NCBI RefSeq assembly: GCF_036924595.1
Contig: NZ_JAZHRV010000001.1
Location: forward strand, 6,909,501 to 6,973,500
Reading direction: 5' to 3'
DNA: 64,000 nt
DNA from: Bradyrhizobium algeriense
Lineage (GTDB): Bacteria > Pseudomonadota > Alphaproteobacteria > Rhizobiales > Xanthobacteraceae
Positions within the stretch are counted from its first letter, which is position 1. Each line of letters opens with the position of its first letter. The position numbers and the translations under genes were made by a program. Below the pieces are notes generated by a model. It saw only the letters and a list, made by a program, of their open reading frames with translations, was not told where the DNA came from and made no database searches. Of the stretch, positions 43,558 to 51,413 are shown piece by piece.

Positions 43558-46344
43558 ATGACGATCGGGATTACCGGACCCGAACGGAAGGTACCAAGGC
43601 AAAGCGCCGTGGTGGGGCTGATTATTGCGGCCGTCTTCGCCGGGATTTGCCTGATCCTGCTCTGGCTCACGAGCGACTTCCTGGTTGACTGGCTGTGGTT
43701 TTCCGCGATCGGCTATCCGGAGGTTTTTTGGACGACGATCGGCGCCAAAGCCGTCGTCCTTGTTGCAGTCTGGACCGGAACTGCGGTCGTCCTTTGGTTG
43801 AACGGATGGCTCGCGGTGCGCTTTGCCCGACGGCAGCCGCAGCAATCTGTTGCGGCCTTCGTGTGGAATCTTGCGGGCAATGCGCCGCCGCCCGACCTGT
43901 TCGCGGTCGTGCGCGATCGGCTGCCGTGGTCCCGGGTTATCGCGGGCGGCGCAGGTTTGCTCGCTCTGCTGGTTGCCGCGGCAGAAGTGGCCAATTGGAG
44001 CGCCATCCTGCAGTTTTTCTATCACGTTCCCTACGGCGCCAACGATCCGCTCTTCAACAAGGACATCAGTTTCTATCTCTTCGTACTGCCGGTCTATATC
44101 CTCATCAAAAACTGGATGCTGCTCACACTCGTTCTGAGCGCGCTTTTCGCCGCGGCGATCTACTGGGTGCACGGCGAGATCGAATACGACGTGCAGCGCC
44201 GATCAATGTCGCCGACAGTGATTGCTCACGGCTCGGTGTTGCTTGCTCTCCTCCTGGTCGTGAAGGCCTGGTCGTACGTTCTCGACCGTTATCTGCTGCT
44301 GTATGGCGACAACGGCGTCGTCGTCGGCGCCAGTTACACTGATGTGCATGTGGGGCTGCCGGGCCTGTGGCTAATGATCGGGCTGTCGATCATCGCGGCG
44401 GTTGCTGTGTTGGCAAACCTCCGGGTCAGGACCTACCGGCTTCCTGCCGCCGCGGTCATGCTTGTCGTCATCGGCTCTTTAGTGCTGTCAGGCATAGCTC
44501 CCGTGCTATTCCGGCAGTTCTTCGTCAAACCAAGCGAGTTGGAGCTGGAGAAGCCCTACATTGAACGCAACATCGCGCTCACCCGGCAGGCATACAATCT
44601 CGATCAGATCGCAGCCAAGCCGTTTGCTGCCGAACAGAAGCTTACCTTCAAGACGCTCGACGCCAACAAGGCGACAATCGAGAATATCAGGCTGTGGGAC
44701 TGGCAGCCCTTGTCGGACACCTACGCGCAGCTGCAGGAGATCCGCACCTACTACAAATTCCATCATCTTGACGTCGACCGCTATTGGCTCGACGGCTCCT
44801 ACCAAAGCGTAATGATCTCGGCCCGCGAACTGCGGCCCTCCTTGCTGCCGCCGAATGCCCAGACCTGGGTCAACCGCCACGTGCTGTTTACTCACGGCAC
44901 CGGCGCGGTGATGAGCCCGGTCACTCGCAAGAGCAGCGAAGGGCTGCCATTCTTTTATTTGCGCGACATACCCCCTGTTGCGGACGGAGGCCCCCAGATC
45001 CGCGAACCGCGCATCTACTACGGCGAAGAGCACGACAGTTACGTCATCGTCAAAGGGAGCACGCCTGAGTTCGACTATCCAAAGGGAAAGGACAATGTCT
45101 ACGCGGCCTATGACGGCACCGGTGGCGTTCCGATCGGATCGATGGTGTGGAGAGGCCTGTTTGCTTATTACTTCAACGACCCGAACCTGGTGCTCTCCAG
45201 CTACATTACCGCCGACAGCCGGATCATGATCCGCCGCAATATCCAGCAACGGGTACAAACGATCGCTCCCTTCCTCAGGCTCGATCACGATCCTTATCTG
45301 GTCATCAGCGATGGGCGGATGTTCTGGATGCAGGACGCCTATACGGTGAGTTCCTATTTCCCCTATGCACAGCCTGCGCAAGAGGTGCACCTCAACTACA
45401 TTCGCAATTCAGTGAAGGTCATCGTCGATGCCTATAACGGAACCGTCGACTTTTATCTGATGGACACCCGTGACCCGGTCGCCGCGACCTTCCAGCGCAT
45501 CTTTCCGAGCTTGTTCAAGCCATTCGCGGCGATGCCGCCAGACTTGCAGAAGCACATTCGCTATCCGGAGGACCTGTTCCTGATTCAGGCGCGGCTCTAT
45601 CAGACCTACCACATGGAGGCGGCCGACGTTTTCTATAACCGCGAGGATCTCTGGCAGTTCCCGCGCCAGCCGGGCGGCGGCGGCATAGCAACGATGGCGC
45701 CTTATTACATCATCATGCGGCTGCCCGGCGAGCCGCAGGCCGAGTTCTTCCTTATGCTTCCGATGGTGCCTAGCCGCCGCGACAACATGATCGCGTGGCT
45801 CGCCGCGCGCTGCGACGCGCCCGACTACGGCAAACTGATCGTCTACGAGTTTCCCAAGGAGAAGCTCGTCTATGGACCATTCCAGATCGAAGCGCGGATC
45901 AATCAGAGTACCGAGATATCGCAACAAATCACGCTGTGGAATCAGATGGGCTCGCGGGTGATACGCGGCGCGAACTTGCTTGTGATCCCGATCGAGAATT
46001 CGATCCTCTATGTAACGCCGCTCTATCTGCGGGCGGAGCACGGACACCTGCCGGAGCTGAAACGCGTGATCGCGGCCTACGGCGAACATGTGGTGATGAA
46101 GGAGACGCTCGCCGAGGCCTTGTCAGCGCTGTTCATGGAGCCCGGCGCTACGCCGGGAGTTTCAACTACGACAGAGGAGAGGCCCGCCACAGGCCCGGCG
46201 GCAAGTCAGGCACGGGAGGCGCTTGATCGCTACAATCAAGCAGTGGAGCGATTGAAGTCCGGAGATTGGAAGGGCTTCGGCACGCAGTTCGATGCGATGC
46301 GCGAGCTTCTGGAGGAAATGAACCGACGCCCCACCGGCCCCTAG
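43558..46344 (+). CDS. UPF0182-family large membrane protein
   Basis: A 928-residue protein of the UPF0182 family (Pfam UPF0182). The first third has about seven hydrophobic segments (GLIIAAVFAGICLILLWLTS, AVVLVAVWTGTAVVLWLNGW, GLLALLVAAAEVANWSAIL, FVLPVYILIKNWMLLTLVLS, GLWLMIGLSIIAAVAVLANL). The rest is a large soluble domain with KPYIERNIALTRQAYNLDQI, PYLVISDGRMFWMQDAYTVS, YFPYAQPAQEVHLNYIRNSV and GFGTQFDAMRELLEEM at the end. The family is widespread and its function is not known. It heads the cassette between the direct repeats, followed 261 bp later by a TRAP operon. Confidence 0.93.
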   Translation: MTIGITGPERKVPRQSAVVGLIIAAVFAGICLILLWLTSDFLVDWLWFSAIGYPEVFWTTIGAKAVVLVAVWTGTAVVLWLNGWLAVRFARRQPQQSVAAFVWNLAGNAPPPDLFAVVRDRLPWSRVIAGGAGLLALLVAAAEVANWSAILQFFYHVPYGANDPLFNKDISFYLFVLPVYILIKNWMLLTLVLSALFAAAIYWVHGEIEYDVQRRSMSPTVIAHGSVLLALLLVVKAWSYVLDRYLLLYGDNGVVVGASYTDVHVGLPGLWLMIGLSIIAAVAVLANLRVRTYRLPAAAVMLVVIGSLVLSGIAPVLFRQFFVKPSELELEKPYIERNIALTRQAYNLDQIAAKPFAAEQKLTFKTLDANKATIENIRLWDWQPLSDTYAQLQEIRTYYKFHHLDVDRYWLDGSYQSVMISARELRPSLLPPNAQTWVNRHVLFTHGTGAVMSPVTRKSSEGLPFFYLRDIPPVADGGPQIREPRIYYGEEHDSYVIVKGSTPEFDYPKGKDNVYAAYDGTGGVPIGSMVWRGLFAYYFNDPNLVLSSYITADSRIMIRRNIQQRVQTIAPFLRLDHDPYLVISDGRMFWMQDAYTVSSYFPYAQPAQEVHLNYIRNSVKVIVDAYNGTVDFYLMDTRDPVAATFQRIFPSLFKPFAAMPPDLQKHIRYPEDLFLIQARLYQTYHMEAADVFYNREDLWQFPRQPGGGGIATMAPYYIIMRLPGEPQAEFFLMLPMVPSRRDNMIAWLAARCDAPDYGKLIVYEFPKEKLVYGPFQIEARINQSTEISQQITLWNQMGSRVIRGANLLVIPIENSILYVTPLYLRAEHGHLPELKRVIAAYGEHVVMKETLAEALSALFMEPGATPGVSTTTEERPATGPAASQAREALDRYNQAVERLKSGDWKGFGTQFDAMRELLEEMNRRPTGP

Positions 46345-46605
46345 GGCCCCGAACCTTCAGTCCAGCTCGGCCTCCGACCCGGAAATTGCGAACGCGGGTG
46401 CGGCACCGCGGTGCAACAAGCAGCGGTAAGTCCGTCGGCGCGACCGCGCGCAAAGGCGCGCCACGCTGCTGCGGCCACAAAGCAAGATGACAACTTGACG
46501 CTACAGTGGCAGACTTGATTTCAAGCCAGGCGCGGCACGAAAAGCAAGAAAATAAGAACGAAGCGGACGCGCCAAGGCCACGTCGTCAAAGGGAGGAGAT
46601 GGCTC

Positions 46606-47712
46606 ATGAAACGCTTGTTTCTGGGATCGATCGCCGCTGCCCTGATGGCATCGGCGTTTGTTGGATCTACCACCGCAGTCATGGCGCAGACGAAGACGCT
46701 GAAGATGCAGGCCACGTGGCCAGCGTCGCTCACACTTTATGATAACTTCACCTACTTCGCCGAGCGGGTGAACAAGCTATCGGCCGGTACCTTGAAGATC
46801 GAAACGATGCCCGCCGGCCAGGTCGTGCCGGCCTTCGAGGTACTGGACGCGACCCACAAGAAGGTGCTCGACGGATCGCATGCGTGGGCCGGCTACTGGA
46901 CCGGCAAGAACAAGACCGCGATTCTGTTCACCGGCGGTCCCGGCGGCACCTTCGGCATGGACTACATGGACGTGATGGGCTGGTTCTATCACGGCGGCGG
47001 CCTCGATCTTTACAACGAGTTCTATCAGAAAGAGCTCAAGCTCAACGTCGTCGTGTTCCCCATCCTGCCTGCAGGGCCGCAGGCGTTCGGCTGGTTCAAG
47101 AAGCCGATCCAGACAGTCGAGGACATGAAGGGCATGAAATGCCGCCAGACCGGCATGGCCGGCGAAGTCTGGCAGGCGCTCGGCTTCACAGTGGTCAACA
47201 TGCCGGGCGGCGAGATCATTCCCTCCGCACAGCGCGGCGTGATCGACTGCGCGGAATGGGTCGGCGGCATCGAGGACATGCAGCTCGGCTTCCACAACGT
47301 CTGGAAGTACCACTATTCACCCGGCTTGCATGAGAACGTGACAGTCGGCGAAATCGTGATCAACGGCGATGTGTGGAAGGAGCTCAGCCCGCAGCACCAG
47401 GAGATCATCAAGTCGGCGGCCAACGAGACATTCCTCGTCTGGTGGACCAAGTGGCAGCGCCAGAATGCCGACGCGCTGATTGAGATGCAGCAGAAGCACG
47501 GCGTACAGATCCTGCGCACGCCGACCGAGATCCTGCTGACCTTCATCAAGAAGTGGGACGAGATCGCGGCGGCCGAGGGCGCCAAGAACCCGTTCTTCAA
47601 GAAGGTGCACGACTCGCAGAAGGCCTATGCCAGCGCTGTGGTGCCGTACAAGCGGTCCTATTTCCCGCCATACTCATTCATGGCGAACTACTACTTCCCG
47701 GTCGAGAAATAG
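46606..47712 (+). CDS. TRAP transporter substrate-binding protein, TakP-like, system 2
   Basis: A 368-residue periplasmic binding protein. The signal peptide ends TTAVMAQ. The mature protein has TLKMQATWPASLTLYDNFTY, GTLKIETMPAGQVVPAFEVL, GYWTGKNKTAILFTGGPGGT, MKCRQTGMAGEVWQALGFTV and IDCAEWVGGIEDMQLGFHNV, the pattern of the TakP/mannitol-chloroaromatic subgroup, whose TakP member binds 2-oxo acids with a cation. Arg in KCRQ and Trp/Glu in AEWVGG correspond to ligand contacts. GGGAGGAG precedes the ATG. A perfect hairpin separates it from dctQ. Confidence 0.92.
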   Translation: MKRLFLGSIAAALMASAFVGSTTAVMAQTKTLKMQATWPASLTLYDNFTYFAERVNKLSAGTLKIETMPAGQVVPAFEVLDATHKKVLDGSHAWAGYWTGKNKTAILFTGGPGGTFGMDYMDVMGWFYHGGGLDLYNEFYQKELKLNVVVFPILPAGPQAFGWFKKPIQTVEDMKGMKCRQTGMAGEVWQALGFTVVNMPGGEIIPSAQRGVIDCAEWVGGIEDMQLGFHNVWKYHYSPGLHENVTVGEIVINGDVWKELSPQHQEIIKSAANETFLVWWTKWQRQNADALIEMQQKHGVQILRTPTEILLTFIKKWDEIAAAEGAKNPFFKKVHDSQKAYASAVVPYKRSYFPPYSFMANYYFPVEK

Positions 47713-47722
47713 GGCCTCGTCC

Positions 47723-47747
47723 GAGGGCGGCCGGTTCGGCCGCCCTC
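47723..47747 (+). promoter_or_regulatory. Intercistronic hairpin between dctP and dctQ, system 2
   Basis: GAGGGCGGCCG (47723-47733) and CGGCCGCCCTC (47737-47747) are perfect 11-base arms around a 3-base loop, 11 bp after the dctP stop and without a following T-run. It probably stabilises the binding-protein message or partly attenuates read-through, so that the binding protein exceeds the membrane subunits. Confidence 0.65.
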
Positions 47748-47818
47748 CATTCACGCGCAGCCCCGCCTGCGTCGCGCCGCAAGGCGCGCCGCACGAACGG
47801 TCGGCGGTAGGGTGAGGG

Positions 47819-48382
47819 ATGGCTGAGACAACAGACAGGCAGTCGCCGGCGCTACTGGCCATGATCCGGATCATCGACGGCTTCACGGATCGGACCGGCA
47901 CGATCATCTCGTGGCTGTCGGTGCCGCTTGTTCTGGCGGTCGCCTACGAGGTTGGAGCGCGCTACCTGTTCAACGCGCCGACCATATGGGCCTACGACGC
48001 AACCTACATGCTCTACGGCTCGCTGTTCATGCTCGGCGCGGCTTACGCGCTGCACAAGGGCGCTCACATCCGCACCGACTTTTTCTGGGAGAAGTTCTCC
48101 ATCCGCAGGAAGGGCCTGATCGACACGATCTCCTACATTGTCTTCTTCTTCCCGAGCCTGATCATGCTGCTGCTGATCAGCTGGAACGAGTTTCACTACT
48201 CCTGGCAGATCAACGAGATGTCGGACCAGACGCCGTGGCGGCCGGTGCTGTGGCCGTTCAAGTTCGTCGTGCCGCTCGCCTGCCTCTTGCTGCTGATTCA
48301 GGGCGTGTCCGAGTTGATCAAGAGCATCTACATGGTGCGCACCGGCGTCGAGCTCGAGCACAAGGAGAAGGTCGAGATATGA
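47819..48382 (+). CDS. TRAP transporter small permease (DctQ), system 2
   Basis: A 187-residue four-helix membrane protein: IISWLSVPLVLAVAYEVGAR, YDATYMLYGSLFMLGAAYAL, IVFFFPSLIMLLLISW and FKFVVPLACLLLLIQGVSEL. The family motif around W-A-Y-D-A-T is present. The reading frame is intact and its stop TGA overlaps the dctM ATG (ATATGA at 48378-48383), so the two subunits are translationally coupled. GGTGAGGG precedes the ATG. Unlike the first system, the junction shows no frameshift. Confidence 0.92.
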   Translation: MAETTDRQSPALLAMIRIIDGFTDRTGTIISWLSVPLVLAVAYEVGARYLFNAPTIWAYDATYMLYGSLFMLGAAYALHKGAHIRTDFFWEKFSIRRKGLIDTISYIVFFFPSLIMLLLISWNEFHYSWQINEMSDQTPWRPVLWPFKFVVPLACLLLLIQGVSELIKSIYMVRTGVELEHKEKVEI

Positions 48383-49800
48383 CCGCAGAAGCGCTCATCG
48401 GCGTCATCATGCTCCTGGTGCTGCTCGGAGCGATCTTCATCGGTGTGCCGATCTCGTTCACGCTGCTGTTTCTCGCCTTTGCGTTCGGTTACATGGGCAT
48501 GGGCGCGACGGTCTTCGACCTTGCCTACTTCCAGACCATCGGCCTGATGAAGGAAGAACTGCTGGCCGCCGTGCCGCTGTTCATCTTCATGGGCTTCATC
48601 ACCGAGCAGGCGGGGCTCATGGAGCGCCTTTTCACGGCGTTCCGCATGCTGCTGGCACCGGTGCGCGGCGCACTCTTCCTCGTCGTGATCCTGACCTCGA
48701 CCGTATTCGCGATGGCGACGGGCATCGTTGGAGCAGCCGTCACCGTTCTTGGCATCATGGCCTCGCCAATCATGACGAAGGCGGGTTATGACGCCAAGCT
48801 TTCAGCGGGCACCATCACTGCGGGCGGCACGCTCGGCATTCTCATTCCCCCGTCGGTGATGCTGATCGTGATGGGGCCGGTGCTCGGGGTGTCGGTGGCC
48901 GATCTCTATGCTGCAGCCTTCGGGCCGGGCTTCCTGCTGGCCAGCCTGTACATCGCCTATCTGATGGGCCGCGCCTTCATGAACCCCAAACTCGGGCCGC
49001 CGGTGCCAATGGACGAGCGGATCTACTCGGCGGGGTACATTGCGCGCGAGGTGATCGTTGGCACGCTGCCCCTGCTCGGGCTCATCACGGCGACGCTCGG
49101 CTCGATCATCGGGGGGCTTGCGACGCCGACGGAGGCCGCCGGCATCGGCAGCGTCGGCGCGCTGATCCTGTCCATCGCCTATGGCAGATTCTCGCTCGGC
49201 GGACTGCAACGTGCGCTGATCTCGACGATGGCGACGTCGAGCATGGTCCTGCTGCTGGCGGTCACGTCGAACATTTTCGGGGCGGTGTTCGCCCGCCTCG
49301 GCTCGGCGAACTGGATCACCGAGACGATGCTCGGCCTCCAGTTGCCGCCCAGCCTTATGCTGATTGTCGTGCTGTTCCTCATTTTCCTGCTGGGTTGGCC
49401 GTTCGAGTGGCCGGCCATCATCCTGGTGTTCCTGCCGATCTTCTATCCCGTCGTGAAGGGCATGGGCATCGACCTCATATGGTTCGGAGCATTGGTTGCG
49501 GTGGTGCTGCAGACCGCCTTCCTGTCGCCGCCGGTCGCCATGTCGGCGTACTATCTCAAGCAGGTGGTCAAGGGCTGGAGTCTCGCGACGATTTACGCCG
49601 GTATGTTCCAGTTCATGATCCTGCAGGTGATCTGCGTTGGGCTGATGATCGCCTTCCCCGGCATTGCGACCTGGTTCCCGCATACGCTGCACGAGGCATC
49701 GCGCAGCCAGGTGATCCCCGAGGCGCACAGGAAAATCCTGGAACAGCAGAAGCTGGCACCGTCCCTGGAAGACGACTGGTTGACACCAAAAAAGAAGTAG
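48379..49800 (+). CDS. TRAP transporter large permease (DctM), system 2
   Basis: A 473-residue DctM-family carrier with about 12 hydrophobic segments: IGVIMLLVLLGAIFIGVPIS, VILTSTVFAMATGIVGAAVT, GTLGILIPPSVMLIVMGPVL, TATLGSIIGGLATPTEAAGI and FLSPPVAMSAYYLKQVVKGW. The cation/substrate loops are those of the TRAP large subunit. The C-terminal tail (HRKILEQQKLAPSLEDDWLT) is hydrophilic. The start is the ATG at 48379. It is the last gene of the cassette; copy B of the direct repeat begins 65 bp after its stop. Confidence 0.94.
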   Translation: MTAEALIGVIMLLVLLGAIFIGVPISFTLLFLAFAFGYMGMGATVFDLAYFQTIGLMKEELLAAVPLFIFMGFITEQAGLMERLFTAFRMLLAPVRGALFLVVILTSTVFAMATGIVGAAVTVLGIMASPIMTKAGYDAKLSAGTITAGGTLGILIPPSVMLIVMGPVLGVSVADLYAAAFGPGFLLASLYIAYLMGRAFMNPKLGPPVPMDERIYSAGYIAREVIVGTLPLLGLITATLGSIIGGLATPTEAAGIGSVGALILSIAYGRFSLGGLQRALISTMATSSMVLLLAVTSNIFGAVFARLGSANWITETMLGLQLPPSLMLIVVLFLIFLLGWPFEWPAIILVFLPIFYPVVKGMGIDLIWFGALVAVVLQTAFLSPPVAMSAYYLKQVVKGWSLATIYAGMFQFMILQVICVGLMIAFPGIATWFPHTLHEASRSQVIPEAHRKILEQQKLAPSLEDDWLTPKKK

Positions 49801-49865
49801 CCGGGCGTCGGCCGATTGAGTCGGCTCCTCCGGTTTCGCGCTGCTCGCGCTTGAGAGGTATGCCG

Positions 49866-50421
49866 CACCTCGCGCATGCGAGTGGCACAGGTGGTTGGCA
49901 GGAAAGCTGTGGCCACCAGCCGGCGCTTAGCTCGCTGCGTCCTTGATCGCGGTTTCGAAGGTCTTTGCGTCGAAGGCCGGCATACTCTGGATCCGCCCCA
50001 GGCCCTGGGTCGCGTACCAGACGGAGAATGCGAGCATCGCCGCCTCATTCGGCGCATCGACGATGTCGACGAAATCGTAGTAGCCCTGCGTGTAGTGGAT
50101 CGACTCGATCTTGATGCCCAGCTTGTCGAGTTTTGCCTTGGCCTTGCTGGTCCGATCCGATTGCTTGCTTGCCCACTCCGGGCTCAGATTACCAAGCAGC
50201 ACATATTTCATGGCTACCTCCATGTCATGTTGATCATGCGCGAAGGACCAAACGATTATACGCCTTCCGCGGACCCGTGCCATGCCGTTGTGCGTAGCGG
50301 GAGCGGCAAGATATGGGTTCCCCGGCCTATCTCGGCCGACAAGCCCTACAGCCAGCGCCGTACTCGCGCGCGGTAGCGGCGATAGACGTCCCCGAACTTG
50401 CGCTCGAGATAGGCTTCCTCG
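49866..50421. repeat. Direct repeat copy B (556 bp), right border of cassette
   Basis: Direct repeat of 42945-43495, in the same orientation, from CACCTCGCGCATGCGAGTGG to GATAGGCTTCCTCG. This copy continues into a complete isoprenylcysteine methyltransferase-type gene, so it is likely the ancestral arrangement. The two copies enclose 6.4 kb. Confidence 0.9.
49927..50211 (-). CDS. GYD-domain protein, copy B
   Basis: A 94-residue GYD-family protein, paralogue of the gene at 43006 with only a few substitutions (Ser for Gly at two positions in the WASKQSDRTSKAK stretch). The coding frame is intact. It lies 134 bp downstream of the methyltransferase gene on the same strand, so that order (methyltransferase then GYD) is probably the original operon-like arrangement. 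Function unknown. Confidence 0.9.
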   Translation of the reverse strand: MKYVLLGNLSPEWASKQSDRTSKAKAKLDKLGIKIESIHYTQGYYDFVDIVDAPNEAAMLAFSVWYATQGLGRIQSMPAFDAKTFETAIKDAAS

Positions 50422-50816
50422 CGGGCGATCACACCGTAGCGGATGACAAGCGCGAAGGGCACCAGCGTCATCAGCAGCCAGAGGCCGTTGAAGGCAATGG
50501 CCAAGCCGATGAGCCCCAACACCATGCCGAGATAGATGGGGTTGCGCGTGAAGCGGTAGGGGCCGGCCTCCACGATGGTCGTGGTCGGCAGGTTGGTGGG
50601 CACGTTCGAGCCGGCCCGGGTCATGGTAAAGATCGCCCACGCGAACAGCGCCAGCGCAAGGACAAACACTATTGCGCCGAGCCAGCCTGCAGATATCGCG
50701 GCCGGCAAGAACGGCAAGGGCATGAGCCAGTTGAGCGCGAGCCCGGCCAACACCGCGAGCGCCCACGCGATCGGCGGCCGGACAATGACGCCAGCGGTAT
50801 CTGTCGTGTCAGCCAT
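50346..50816 (-). CDS. Isoprenylcysteine carboxyl methyltransferase-family membrane protein
   Basis: A 156-residue ICMT/PEMT-type integral membrane methyltransferase with four hydrophobic segments (WALAVLAGLALNWLMPLPFL, GWLGAIVFVLALALFAWAIF, MVLGLIGLAIAFNGLWLLMT and part of LVPFALVIRYGVIA). The S-adenosylmethionine region is GPYRFTRNPIYLGM, followed by REEAYLERKFGDVYRRYRAR, the conserved C-terminal Glu/Arg block. Bacterial members methylate unidentified small or lipid substrates. Start ATG at 50816 (MADTTDTAG). A fragment of its 3' end is duplicated at 43430. Confidence 0.9.
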   Translation of the reverse strand: MADTTDTAGVIVRPPIAWALAVLAGLALNWLMPLPFLPAAISAGWLGAIVFVLALALFAWAIFTMTRAGSNVPTNLPTTTIVEAGPYRFTRNPIYLGMVLGLIGLAIAFNGLWLLMTLVPFALVIRYGVIAREEAYLERKFGDVYRRYRARVRRWL

Positions 50817-50945
50817 GGCGGGACCGGTGAGCCTGCGCTCCTTTTGATGTGGCCAGCTGAAGACCGTTTGCAAACGTAGCGCAAGATCGCAGGCAGTCCG
50901 ACATTTCCCGGTTGGATCCCGGCGCCCTTGTGGAAGCAGGATGCC

Positions 50946-51287
50946 TCAGCGCTGATATCGGCTCCCGCTCGGGATTCTTGCCGCAACGTCAGGTCGGTTT
51001 TTCTCGAGCCAGGCCAGAGCCTCCGGACCTTCGACGATGCACTCGAACGTTTCCCAGGTTGGGTCCTCGAGGGATTCCGGTTGAAGCCGCTCTGCCGCGT
51101 ACGCAACGAGTTCGTGCAGGCCTTCGTATCCTCGTCGGCCCTCAAGGGATTCCGCAACCGCCGTGCTGGCCCACCCTCGCTGGGCCAAATCGATAATGCT
51201 CGTAGCTTCAGCCTCGCTGAACCAGGGCGAGGCATCGAACTCGAAACAGAGGACATTATCGGCCGTATGGCAAGTAGCGTGGATCAT
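50946..51287 (-). CDS. Conserved hypothetical protein, 113 residues
   Basis: A small acidic soluble protein starting MIHATCHTADNVLCFEFDAS, then WFSEAEATSIIDLAQRGWAS, GYEGLHELVAYAAERLQPES, LEDPTWETFECIVEGPEALA and WLEKNRPDVAARI. It resembles a small rhizobial family of unknown function. Two Cys/His residues near the N-terminus (CHTADNVLC) could bind metal, but this is speculative. The start at 51287 is chosen because upstream residues are low-complexity; an in-frame start at 51395 is possible. Same strand as the gdh gene upstream. Confidence 0.7.
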   Translation of the reverse strand: MIHATCHTADNVLCFEFDASPWFSEAEATSIIDLAQRGWASTAVAESLEGRRGYEGLHELVAYAAERLQPESLEDPTWETFECIVEGPEALAWLEKNRPDVAARIPSGSRYQR

Positions 51288-51413
51288 TGGGTTTCCGTAC
51301 CGACGCGAACCGTGCTGAGACGAGCCTTGAGCCGAACAATCTCGTCCCCGGCCCTTCATTACAACCTTGCCCGACATCGCACTCCAGAGTGCCATTTCGT
51401 TGTCGCATAGCCA

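Noticed and set aside
47911..48378. N-terminal extension of the second dctM gene by about 156 codons
   Set aside because: It overlaps dctQ out of frame and has shadow composition; the ATG at 48379 overlapping the dctQ stop is the normal TRAP arrangement.
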